This document shows positions 12,678 through 19,397 of a stretch of 64,000 nucleotides of DNA, piece after piece; the first letter of the stretch is position 1, and each line of letters begins with the position of its first letter. The stretch lies in contig SPQJ01000009.1 of assembly GCA_004570425.1 (NCBI GenBank), positions 43,403 to 107,402 on the forward strand. Direction: 5' to 3'. The DNA is from Bacillus sp. AZ43 (lineage in GTDB: Bacteria; Actinomycetota; Actinomycetes; Mycobacteriales; Geodermatophilaceae). The notes below the pieces were generated by a model, which was given only the letters and a program-made list of their open reading frames with translations, was not told where the DNA came from and searched no databases. The position numbers were made by a program, and so were the translations under genes.

Positions 12678-13595
12678 TCAGGCGGGAACGGGCTCGGCGG
12701 CCGGGCGGGCGCCGGTGAGCTCGACGAAGACGTCGTCGAGCGTGGGCCGGACGGCGCCGACCCGGGCCACGGGGATCCCGGCCAGGTGCAGCTCGTCGAG
12801 CACCCGCCGGACGTGGTCGGCGCCGCCGTCGGAGGGCAGGGCGAGCGCGAGCGCGCCGTCGGGCCGGGCGCCGTCGCGAGCCAGCCGGTCGAGCGCGGCC
12901 GCCTGCGCGGCGGTGTCGGCGAACCGCAGGACGAGGCGTTCGCCGCCGACGCGGGCCTTGAGCTCGTCGGTCGTCCCCTCGGCGACCACCCGGCCGCGGG
13001 CCAGCAGCACGACCCGGTCGGCGAGGCGGTCGGCCTCATCCAGGTACTGGGTGGTGAGCAGCAGCGTCGTCCCGTCGCGGACCAGGTCGCCGATCGCGGT
13101 CCACATGGTCGCGCGGCTCACCGGGTCCAGGCCGGTGGTCGGTTCGTCGAGCACGAGCAGGCGGGGCGCCACGACGAGGCTCATGGCCAGGTCCAGCCGG
13201 CGGCGCATGCCGCCGGACCAGGTGCCGACGCGGCGGTCGGCGGCGTCGGTCAGGTCGAACCGCTCGAGCAGCTCGTCGGCGCGCCGGGCGGCACCGGCGC
13301 GGCCGAGGTGACGGAGCCGCCCGATCATCGCCAGGTTCTCCCGCCCGGTCTGCTGGTCGTCGACCGCGGCGAACTGGCCGGTGAGGCTCAGCGAGCTGCG
13401 GACGGCCACCGGCTCGCCCACGACGTCGTGCCCGCCGACCCGGGCGCTGCCGCCGTCGGGCCGGGTCAGGGTGGCCAGGATGCGGACGGTGGTCGTCTTG
13501 CCGGCCCCGTTCGGCCCGAGGAGGGCGAGCACGGTCCCCTCGGCCGCCCCGAGGGTGACGCCGTCGAGGACGCGGCGGTCCCCGTAGGTCTTCAC
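12678..13595 (-). CDS. ABC transporter ATP-binding protein (DrrA-like), N terminus short
   Basis: 305 aa from GTG 13595. Walker A GPNGAGKTTT, signature SGGMRRRLD, Walker B LLVLDEPTTGLD and the switch region are intact, as is the C-terminal DrrA extension (TLDDVFVELTG). The first residues are MKTYGDRRVLDGV, so the usual opening strand (about 8-10 residues before GLVKTYG) is missing: upstream codons read GDPHRGG-LVKTYG and immediately become antisense to the TetR gene. There is no normal intergenic region and no clear Shine-Dalgarno. The gene may be N-terminally truncated or start inside the TetR coding sequence. It pairs with the permease downstream. Confidence 0.85.
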   Translation of the reverse strand: MKTYGDRRVLDGVTLGAAEGTVLALLGPNGAGKTTTVRILATLTRPDGGSARVGGHDVVGEPVAVRSSLSLTGQFAAVDDQQTGRENLAMIGRLRHLGRAGAARRADELLERFDLTDAADRRVGTWSGGMRRRLDLAMSLVVAPRLLVLDEPTTGLDPVSRATMWTAIGDLVRDGTTLLLTTQYLDEADRLADRVVLLARGRVVAEGTTDELKARVGGERLVLRFADTAAQAAALDRLARDGARPDGALALALPSDGGADHVRRVLDELHLAGIPVARVGAVRPTLDDVFVELTGARPAAEPVPA

Positions 13596-13607
13596 CAGGC
13601 CGCCGCG

Positions 13608-14273
13608 GTGCGGGTCGCCGACGCCGAGGGGCTGGCCGCGGTGTCGATGGCCCGGGTCGCCGCGGAGCTCGGCTGCGCCACCATGGCGCTCTACCGGCAC
13701 GTCCGCAGCAAGGACGAGCTGCTGCTGCTCATGGCAGACGCGGCGTTCGAGCAACCGCCGGCCGAGCCGGTGGAGGGGGACTGGCGGGCCCGGCTCACCG
13801 CCTGGGCTGCCGGCCTCCTCGGCATGTTCCGGCGGCACCCCTGGTTCCGGGAGATCACGATCAGCGGTCCCCCCATGGGCCCAGGCAACCTCGCCTGGCT
13901 GGATCGCGCGCTGGCGGCCTTCGACGACACGGGGCTGGACGAGGGGACCAAGCTCGCCGTCGTCATGGGCCTGCTGCCCCTGGTGCACGGGCAGGCGCGG
14001 CTGACCATCGACCTCGAGCGCGGATACGCGGCCGACCCGGAGGGCTACGACCGCGGGTACGGCGCGACCCTGGGCTCGCTCATCGACCCGGTCCGCTTCC
14101 CGGCGCTGAGCCGCGCGGTCGCCTCCGGCCTGTTCGACGGGCCGGCGTCGGGTGGTCCGGACGGGCTGGGGGAGGAGCTCGACGAGAGCTTCCTGTTCTC
14201 GCTGAACTGCTACCTCGACGGTGTCGCGGCGTTCGTCGAGGCAATGCGCTCGACCGGGGAGCCCGCGGACTGA
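13608..14273 (+). CDS. TetR-family transcriptional regulator, N terminus truncated
   Basis: The recognisable sequence is AAAVRVADAEGLAAVSMARVAAELG then MALYRHVRSKDELLLLMADAAF, i.e. helices 1-4 of a TetR DNA-binding domain, followed by a TetR_C-type effector domain (HGQARLTIDLERGYAADPEG). Usable starts are GTG 13608, GTG 13641 and ATG 13647; all remove some or all of helix 1, and further upstream the frame is simply antisense to the ABC ATPase gene. The usual 10-20 leading residues (typically LSRExIVxAAL) are missing. It would normally repress the adjacent exporter; without an intact start or promoter it may be inactive. Start uncertain. Confidence 0.7.
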   Translation: MRVADAEGLAAVSMARVAAELGCATMALYRHVRSKDELLLLMADAAFEQPPAEPVEGDWRARLTAWAAGLLGMFRRHPWFREITISGPPMGPGNLAWLDRALAAFDDTGLDEGTKLAVVMGLLPLVHGQARLTIDLERGYAADPEGYDRGYGATLGSLIDPVRFPALSRAVASGLFDGPASGGPDGLGEELDESFLFSLNCYLDGVAAFVEAMRSTGEPAD

Positions 14274-14286
14274 CACGATCCCGGCC

Positions 14287-14925
14287 GTGGAGCTCGCGGT
14301 CTCGTTGCCGGCCTTCCTGCTGGCCGTCCTGCTGATCGCCGCGTCGCCCGGACCGGCGATGGCGCTCATCCTCCGGCGGGCCGCGCTCCGGGGGCTGCCC
14401 GCCGCCGTCCCGACGGTGCTGGGCCTGGAGGCGGGCCTGTACGCGTGGGCGCTGTTCGCCGGCGCCGGCTTCGCGGCGCTCGTGGCGGCGTCCGAGGTGG
14501 CCTACCTCGTCCTGCGGGTCGTCGGCGCAGCCGTGCTGCTGTACCTGGGTGGACGGGCGCTGTGGGCCGCCTGGCGGGACGGCGGGGAGCCGGTCGAGCC
14601 GGTGCCCGCGGCTCCCCGGCGCCGCAGCTGGTGGCGGGCGTTCGCCGAGGGCCTGGTCGTGCAGCTGGCCAACCCGAAGGCCGCCGTCTTCATGATCGCG
14701 TTCTATCCGCAGTTCGTCCCTGCCGACGGGCCTGTCTTCGCGACCACCGCGCTGCTGGGGCTGCTGCAGGTCACGCTCGAGACCGGGCTCTACCTGGCGC
14801 TGGCCGCCGGCGTGGCCCGGGCGGGCGCCTGGTTCCGCCGGCCGCGGATCCGGCGCCGCCTCGAGGCGGTGAGCGGGACCGTGCTCGTCGGGCTCGGCCT
14901 GCGCGTGGCGGCGACCAGCCGGTGA
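14287..14925 (+). CDS. LysE/RhtB-family amino acid exporter
   Basis: 212 aa with about six membrane helices. ASPGPAMALILRRAALRG after the first helix and VVQLANPKAAVFMIAFYPQF in the middle are conserved LysE/RhtB motifs. Members export amino acids such as lysine, arginine, homoserine or threonine; the substrate here is not determinable. GTG 14287 lies 14 nt after the TetR stop, so the two may be co-transcribed. No link to the lysine island 11 kb away can be shown. Confidence 0.88.
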   Translation: MELAVSLPAFLLAVLLIAASPGPAMALILRRAALRGLPAAVPTVLGLEAGLYAWALFAGAGFAALVAASEVAYLVLRVVGAAVLLYLGGRALWAAWRDGGEPVEPVPAAPRRRSWWRAFAEGLVVQLANPKAAVFMIAFYPQFVPADGPVFATTALLGLLQVTLETGLYLALAAGVARAGAWFRRPRIRRRLEAVSGTVLVGLGLRVAATSR

Positions 14926-14926
14926 C

Positions 14927-15115
14927 TCAGTTCCCGGGCTTCACGGCCTTGCCGCGCTCCCGGTCGGCGTCGTCGGCGTCGTAGGCGCCCGGTACGGCCT
15001 TCGCCCTGCCGTCGTCGCCGGGGGCGAGGGGACGGTCGGTCAGGTCGTCCGGCCCGGGGGAGGGCGTGCCGCCGGGCTCGTTCTTCTCGTCGGTGTCGGG
15101 GCGCTGCTCGGTCAT
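14927..15115 (-). CDS. Small acidic, disordered hypothetical protein
   Basis: 62 aa, rich in Asp, Glu, Pro and Gly (MTEQRPDTDEKNEPGGT..., DADDADRERGKAVKPGN) with no hydrophobic core, so probably intrinsically disordered and cytoplasmic. A TAGCGG hexamer 6 nt upstream of the ATG fits the leaderless promoter spacing of this genome. The exact 16-bp motif at 15190-15205 lies 75 bp upstream, oriented towards this gene. Function unknown. Coding status is plausible but rests on start context only. Confidence 0.5.
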   Translation of the reverse strand: MTEQRPDTDEKNEPGGTPSPGPDDLTDRPLAPGDDGRAKAVPGAYDADDADRERGKAVKPGN

Positions 15116-15189
15116 GAGGTGCCGCTACCCGGGACGCCACCGGCGAACGCCTCGCGTCGCACCAGTCCGGACCCAGCGGTCGACGACTC

Positions 15190-15205
15190 ACCGTTATCCC
15201 CAACA
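15190..15205 (-). repeat. 16-bp repeated motif, copy 1
   Basis: The plus strand reads ACCGTTATCCCCAACA, identical to two copies at 35 kb. It lies 97 bp from the dif-like site and 75 bp upstream of the minus-strand gene at 15115. The core TTATCCCCA differs by one base from the textbook DnaA box TTATCCACA, which may be coincidence. On the minus strand GATAAC within it could act as a -10 element. Confidence 0.7.
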
Positions 15206-15301
15206 GCGCACCACCCGGTCGGGTTGCGCGGCCGGTCCACGGACGACGGTTGCGGAGCGGAGGAGGCGTTCCGGTTGCCGAAGAGGCCACGGGCGACGAT
15301 G

Positions 15302-15329
15302 AGTTGACATAATGTCGATTATCGGCGCG
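15302..15329 (-). other. dif: dif chromosome dimer resolution site (XerC/XerD target)
   Basis: Read on the minus strand, the core is CCGATAATCGACATTATGTC followed by AA. The consensus I recall for actinobacterial dif is TTSRCCGATAATVNACATTATGTCAAGT; by my count 25 of 28 positions match, including both inner ATAAT/ATTAT half-sites separated by the 6-bp central region. It is markedly AT-rich for this genome and lies in a gene-free interval, as dif sites do. XerC and XerD would recombine here at the terminus under FtsK control. The consensus is from memory. Confidence 0.82.
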
Positions 15330-15673
15330 AGCACCGGGGCGTCGAGAGGAGCTGCATCCGGCCCCGATCGCCGACGTGGCGGCCGCACCTGCGGGGGACC
15401 CCGGGCGTCGGGTTCGTGGCGTTGCGGCCGACTGCGCGGTCGACCGCGCACGTCGCTGCGACACCGCGCGTTCGGGCACGTCCGCCGCGACTCGGTGGCG
15501 ATCGCCGGCGTCCGGATGCTCCACCGCTGAACCCCCGTCCTCGTCACCGACTCCCCCATGAGTTGATCTTGTTCCGTGTCGATCGAGATACGGGCTCGTC
15601 GCGTCGCCACTGGACCCGCCAGGCGCCCCGGATGGTGGTCGGCGCCGCTCCCCCTGGTCCGCCTACCCCTCGT

Positions 15674-15698
15674 TCATTACGTCACGGTGACGTAATGA
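15674..15698. promoter_or_regulatory. Perfect 25-bp palindrome, probable operator
   Basis: TCATTACGTCAC and its exact reverse complement flank a single central G, giving 12-bp arms. It sits 57 bp upstream of the lipoprotein start at 15755, just above its TAGGGT -10 box (15743-15748). Its length and symmetry suit a dimeric repressor site (TetR, MarR or GntR type). The binding protein is unknown; the central GTCACGGTGAC is not the E. coli matS sequence. Confidence 0.6.
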
Positions 15699-15754
15699 CG
15701 GTGATGTCGGTGGCTCGACGGGCGCCGACGGCTGGGCCTTCGTAGGGTCGGGAC

Positions 15755-15994
15755 ATGCAGATCCGACGTCCGATCGCCGCACTGTTCACCGCTCTGGCGC
15801 TGTTCGGGGGCGGTGCCACCCTGACCGCGTGCGGCGACCCGACGACGCCGAACGAGGGAACCACGGACGACAGCGAGAACACCGGGGGCAGCGACGTGGA
15901 CGAGGAGGAATCGGACCGCGAGAACCTGCCGGACAACAGCAACCAGGAGCCGAACGACGAGGACGACAGCGACGACCAGCAGGACCCGGACTGA
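15755..15994 (+). CDS. Small acidic lipoprotein of unknown function
   Basis: 79 aa. Signal peptide MQIRRPIAALFTALALFGGG is followed by lipobox LTAC with Cys26 as the lipidation site. The remaining 53 residues are almost entirely Asp, Glu, Ser, Asn, Thr, Pro and Gln, so the mature part is a flexible, strongly negative surface tail without a fold. A TAGGGT -10 box ends 6 nt before the ATG (leaderless). The perfect palindrome at 15674-15698 probably controls it. Confidence 0.75.
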   Translation: MQIRRPIAALFTALALFGGGATLTACGDPTTPNEGTTDDSENTGGSDVDEEESDRENLPDNSNQEPNDEDDSDDQQDPD

Positions 15995-16000
15995 TCCGGC

Positions 16001-16411
16001 TCAGCCCGCGCTGCGCTCGTTGACCCACAGGCGGTCGAGCCGGCCGGCGGACCGCACGAGCTCGGCGACCTGGCGCTCCAGTTCGGCCTTGGTCGGCTTC
16101 TCCGTCAGCAGCGTCTGGGCGTCCTCCAGGGCGCAGCGCAGCTGGTACAGCCGGTCCTGCAGACCGTCGAGCTCGTTGCGCGACACCAGGACGACGTCAC
16201 CGGGCAGGCCGGCCTTCGCGGTGGCCGACCGCTGCTCGTAGGCCCGCTGCCGGCAGGCCTGCCCGCAGTAGAGCCGGGGCCGCCCCACCGAGCCCGCCGA
16301 CGGGAGGACACGGCGGCACCAGCCGCACCGCCGCTGCTCGTCGCTCCCCCGGTTGGGGACCGGCGCGACGGGGGTCTGCGTCGCGGTGCCCGCTGCGTGT
16401 CGTTCTGCCAC
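16001..16411 (-). CDS. Zinc-ribbon/coiled-coil conserved hypothetical protein
   Basis: 136 aa from GTG 16411. A Cys cluster CGWCRRVLP...RLYCGQACRQRAYEQR (about residues 27-58) looks like a treble-clef-like zinc site, followed by a basic patch and a predicted coiled coil (LDGLQDRLYQLRCALEDAQTLLTEKPTKAELERQVAELVRSAGRLDRL, given here in outline). The start is chosen because a TACCGT -10 box lies 8 nt upstream on the minus strand, the leaderless pattern. Possibly DNA-binding; the family has no function known to me. Convergent with the lipoprotein, divergent from the aminotransferase. Confidence 0.7.
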   Translation of the reverse strand: MAERHAAGTATQTPVAPVPNRGSDEQRRCGWCRRVLPSAGSVGRPRLYCGQACRQRAYEQRSATAKAGLPGDVVLVSRNELDGLQDRLYQLRCALEDAQTLLTEKPTKAELERQVAELVRSAGRLDRLWVNERSAG

Positions 16412-16486
16412 GTCTCGGCACGGTAGACGTCCGGGGCGACAGCTTTCGGGGACACGCCACAACGGGAGCAGCGAGGAAGGCCTCAC

Positions 16487-17680
16487 ATGACCGATCCGGG
16501 GACGGACGACCAGCCGCTCGGCTTCGACGCGCTGTCCGAGGACTCGCTGCGCGCGTCGGGCAGTCTCAAGTGGACCCGCTACGGGCCCGCGATCGGCGCG
16601 TTCGTCGCGGAGATGGACTTCGGCACCGCACCGGTGGTCACCGCGGCCCTCCACGGGGCCGTCGACCGCGGCCGCCTCGGCTACCTGACCACGCAGGACG
16701 CCGACGACATGGCGCGGGCCTGCGCCGACTGGCAGGCGCGCCGCTACGGCTGGCGGGTGCCCGCGCACTGGATCACGCCCCTCGCCGACGTGGTCGCCGG
16801 ACTGCAGGTGGCCATCGAGCGGTTCACTCCCCCGGGCAGCCCCGTCGTCCTTCCCACGCCGGCCTACATGCCGTTCCTGAAGGTCCCCGGGGCGCTCGGG
16901 CGCGAGCTGATCGAGGTGCCGGTCGTCGAGGAGGGCGGCCGGGTGACCTACGACCTCGACGGCATCGCGCGAGCCTTCGCGGCCGGGGCGCGGCTCCTGG
17001 TGCACGTCAACCCGCACAACCCGCTGGGCCGGGTCTTCAGCGTCGAGGAGCAGCTGGCCCTCGCTGGGGTCGTCGAGGCCGCCGGCGCGCGCGTGTTCGC
17101 CGACGAGATCCACGCCCCGCTGGTCCACCCCGGCGCGGTCCACCGGCCGTACGCGTCGCTGTCCGAGTCCACCGCCCGGCACACCGTCACGGCGACGTCG
17201 GCGTCCAAGGCGTGGAACCTGCCCGGCCTCAAGGCCGCCCAGCTGATCCTCAGCAACGACGTCGACGCCGCCGTGTGGGAGCAGGTCGGTCACCTCTACA
17301 CGCACGGTGCGTCCACGCCCGGCGTCCTCGCCAGCACCGCCGCCTACGACGCCGGGGAGTCCTGGCTGGACGGCGTCCTCGGTTACCTGGACGGCAACCG
17401 GCGGCTGCTGGGCAAGCTCCTGGCGGAGCGGCTCCCCGACGTCCGCTGGACGCCGCCGGAGGGGACCTACCTCGCGTGGCTCGACTGCCGGGACCTGGGA
17501 CTGCCGGTCTCCCCCGGCGAGTTCTTCCTCGAGCGGGCCGGTGTCGCCCTGGTCGACGGGCCCGAGTGCGGCGCCCCGGGCGCGGGTCACGTGCGGCTGA
17601 ACTTCGCCACGCCGCGGCCGGTGCTCACCGCGCTGGTCGACCGCATGGCCGACGCAGTCCGCCGTTCCGGCTCCCACTAG
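16487..17680 (+). CDS. MalY/PatB-type aminotransferase class I/II (cystathionine beta-lyase-like)
   Basis: 397 aa, fold type I PLP enzyme. LKWTRYGPAIGAFVAEMDF at the N terminus is typical of the MalY/PatB subgroup; NPHNPLGRVFS, FADEIHAPLV and TSASKAWNLPGLK (PLP lysine 241) form the active site. Such enzymes cleave cystathionine or related C-S substrates to homocysteine, pyruvate and ammonia. The GDPD gene follows directly, but no pathway link is obvious. Aminotransferase activity is an alternative. Confidence 0.9.
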   Translation: MTDPGTDDQPLGFDALSEDSLRASGSLKWTRYGPAIGAFVAEMDFGTAPVVTAALHGAVDRGRLGYLTTQDADDMARACADWQARRYGWRVPAHWITPLADVVAGLQVAIERFTPPGSPVVLPTPAYMPFLKVPGALGRELIEVPVVEEGGRVTYDLDGIARAFAAGARLLVHVNPHNPLGRVFSVEEQLALAGVVEAAGARVFADEIHAPLVHPGAVHRPYASLSESTARHTVTATSASKAWNLPGLKAAQLILSNDVDAAVWEQVGHLYTHGASTPGVLASTAAYDAGESWLDGVLGYLDGNRRLLGKLLAERLPDVRWTPPEGTYLAWLDCRDLGLPVSPGEFFLERAGVALVDGPECGAPGAGHVRLNFATPRPVLTALVDRMADAVRRSGSH

Positions 17681-17690
17681 CGTGGACGGC

Positions 17691-18458
17691 GTGCACTACG
17701 CCTTCCTCGACGGGCCGACCCCGTTGGCGATGGCGCACCGGGGCGGCGCGATCGAGCACCTCGAGAACACGATGCCGGCCTTCCAGGCCTGCGTGGACCT
17801 CGGGTACCGGTACCTGGAGACCGACGTCCAGGTGACGGCGGACGGCGTCCTCGTGGCCTTCCACGACCCGACGCTGGAGCGGGTCACCGACCGCACCGGT
17901 CGGCTGGACTCCCTCCCCTGGTCGGAGGTCGCCGGCGCCCGGATCGGCGGGCGGGAGCCGATCGTGAAGCTCGAGGACCTGCTGGGCGCGTGGCCGGACG
18001 TGCGGTTCAACCTCGACATCAAGGCCGCCGGGGTGCTGGCGCCGCTGGTGCGCACCGTGCACCGGCTCAAGGTGGCCGACCGGATCTGCCTCGGGTCCTT
18101 CTCCGACGCCCGGATCGCCGCGGCCCGGAGGCTCTTCGGCCCGTCGGTCTGCACCTCGCTGGGCCCGCGGGGAGTCGCCGCCCTCCGGCTGTCCTCGTAC
18201 TCCCCGCGCGCGGCCGGGCTGGTGCGGATCCAGGCCGGCTGCGCGCAGGTGCCGCTGCAGCTGGGCGGCCGCGCGCTGGTCGACGAGCGGTTCCTCGCCG
18301 CCGCGCACGCGCGCGGCCTGCAGGTCCACGTCTGGACCGTCGACAGCGAGGCCGAGGCCACCCGCATGCTCGACCTGGGCGTCGACGGGATCATGACCGA
18401 CCGCCCCGGCATGCTCCGCGAGCTGCTCGAGAAGCGCGGACAGTGGTTCCCGCGGTGA
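17691..18458 (+). CDS. Glycerophosphodiester phosphodiesterase
   Basis: 255 aa. GDPD barrel motifs: MAHRGGAIEHLENTMPAF, YLETDVQVTADGVLVAFHDPTLERVTD (Glu/Asp metal ligands and catalytic His), LNLDIKAAG and VHVWTVDSEAEATRMLDLGVDGIMTDRPG. It hydrolyses glycerophosphodiesters to glycerol-3-phosphate and an alcohol. GTG 17691 is preferred over GTG 17682 because TAGCGT (17678-17683) overlaps the latter but lies 7 nt before the former. A GTGA overlap couples it to the PlsC-like acyltransferase, suggesting phospholipid recycling. Confidence 0.93.
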   Translation: MHYAFLDGPTPLAMAHRGGAIEHLENTMPAFQACVDLGYRYLETDVQVTADGVLVAFHDPTLERVTDRTGRLDSLPWSEVAGARIGGREPIVKLEDLLGAWPDVRFNLDIKAAGVLAPLVRTVHRLKVADRICLGSFSDARIAAARRLFGPSVCTSLGPRGVAALRLSSYSPRAAGLVRIQAGCAQVPLQLGGRALVDERFLAAAHARGLQVHVWTVDSEAEATRMLDLGVDGIMTDRPGMLRELLEKRGQWFPR

Positions 18459-19345
18459 CCCTGGTCGACCGCATCCGCACCTGGCACCCCCGCCCGCCGG
18501 AGCTCCCCGAGGACCTGGCCCGTCTGGTCACCCCCGACGACCCGGAGTGGTTCGCCCGGGAGATGGCGATCGCCGCGGCGCCCCCGTGGTGGTTCTGGCG
18601 GTTCCTGCTCCGCCGCTTCTCCTGGCTGGTGAGCGTCTTCGGTCGCGTCGAGGTCACCGGCAGCATCCCCGAGGAGCTGCGGAAGGGCCCCCTGCTGCTG
18701 GCCGCCAACCACATCGGCGACTTCGACCCGTTCGTCGTCGCGGTCGCGCTGCACCGGGTGGGCGTCGTGCCGCGCATCATGGCGACCGGCGGGATCGTCT
18801 CCGCGCCGGTCGCCGGGCCGCTGCTCGAGCGCACCGGCGCCATCCGGGTCGAGCGCGGCACCGAGCTGGCCCGTCACGCGGTCCGGGTCACCGAGGTCGC
18901 GCTGGTCTCGGGCGGTCACGTCGTCGCCTACCCCGAGGGCCGGATCGGCCTCACCCCGGACGCCTGGCCCGAGCGCGGGCGCACCGGCATGGCGCGCCTC
19001 GCCCTCGGGCTGGGCGTGCCGGTGATCCCGGTCAGCCAGTGGGGCGCGCACGAGGTGCTGCAGTACGGCAACGACTGGGGCAAGCTCCGCACCGCCCTGC
19101 GCGCGATCGTGCGGCGGCCCGCGCTCAAGGTGCACGTCGGCCCGCCGGTGAAGCTCGACGACCTGCGGATGGGCCGCGTGGGCGACGCCAACCGGGCCCG
19201 CTACCGGATCGCCGCCGCCATCACCCGCGGCCTGGTCCCGCTGCGGGCCGACGAGCCCGACCGGCCGGCGTTCGTCGATCCCACCCGGCCGACGACGGCG
19301 GTGGCCGCGTACCCCGGCGGCGTGGTTCCCGAGGACATCCCGTGA
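18455..19345 (+). CDS. PlsC-family phospholipid/glycerol acyltransferase
   Basis: 296 aa. Acyltransferase motif I NHIGDFD (HX4D) and motif III YPEGRIG are present, with GAIRVERG and VPVIPVSQWGAHEVL as motifs II and IV. Family members acylate (lyso)phosphatidic acid or related acceptors at the inner membrane. The start GTG 18455 overlaps the GDPD stop (GTGA), so translation is likely coupled and the pair may remodel glycerophospholipids. A membrane-proximal aromatic stretch PPWWFWRFLLRRFSWL precedes the catalytic domain. Confidence 0.92.
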   Translation: MTLVDRIRTWHPRPPELPEDLARLVTPDDPEWFAREMAIAAAPPWWFWRFLLRRFSWLVSVFGRVEVTGSIPEELRKGPLLLAANHIGDFDPFVVAVALHRVGVVPRIMATGGIVSAPVAGPLLERTGAIRVERGTELARHAVRVTEVALVSGGHVVAYPEGRIGLTPDAWPERGRTGMARLALGLGVPVIPVSQWGAHEVLQYGNDWGKLRTALRAIVRRPALKVHVGPPVKLDDLRMGRVGDANRARYRIAAAITRGLVPLRADEPDRPAFVDPTRPTTAVAAYPGGVVPEDIP

Positions 19346-19397
19346 CGACGACGGGCCGGTGCTGGACCGGCGCTGCAGCGGCTGGAACCCTGCGCCC

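Larger units (their letters stand above)
15116..15754. other. Gene-free interval carrying dif and palindromic elements
   Basis: This 639-bp interval has no ORF with convincing coding character; the short frames crossing it are Arg/Pro-rich and lack start signals. It holds the 16-bp motif (15190-15205), a dif-like site (15302-15329) and a perfect 25-bp palindrome (15674-15698). It separates two small acidic proteins. Confidence 0.7.

Noticed and set aside
11538..13607. Long plus-strand open frame running into the TetR gene
   Set aside because: It is antisense to the ABC transporter genes and low-complexity; only the part from about 13600 has TetR homology.
15312..15745. Short frames inside the dif interval
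   Set aside because: Arg/Pro-rich, no start signal and no recognisable domain; they cross dif and the palindrome.
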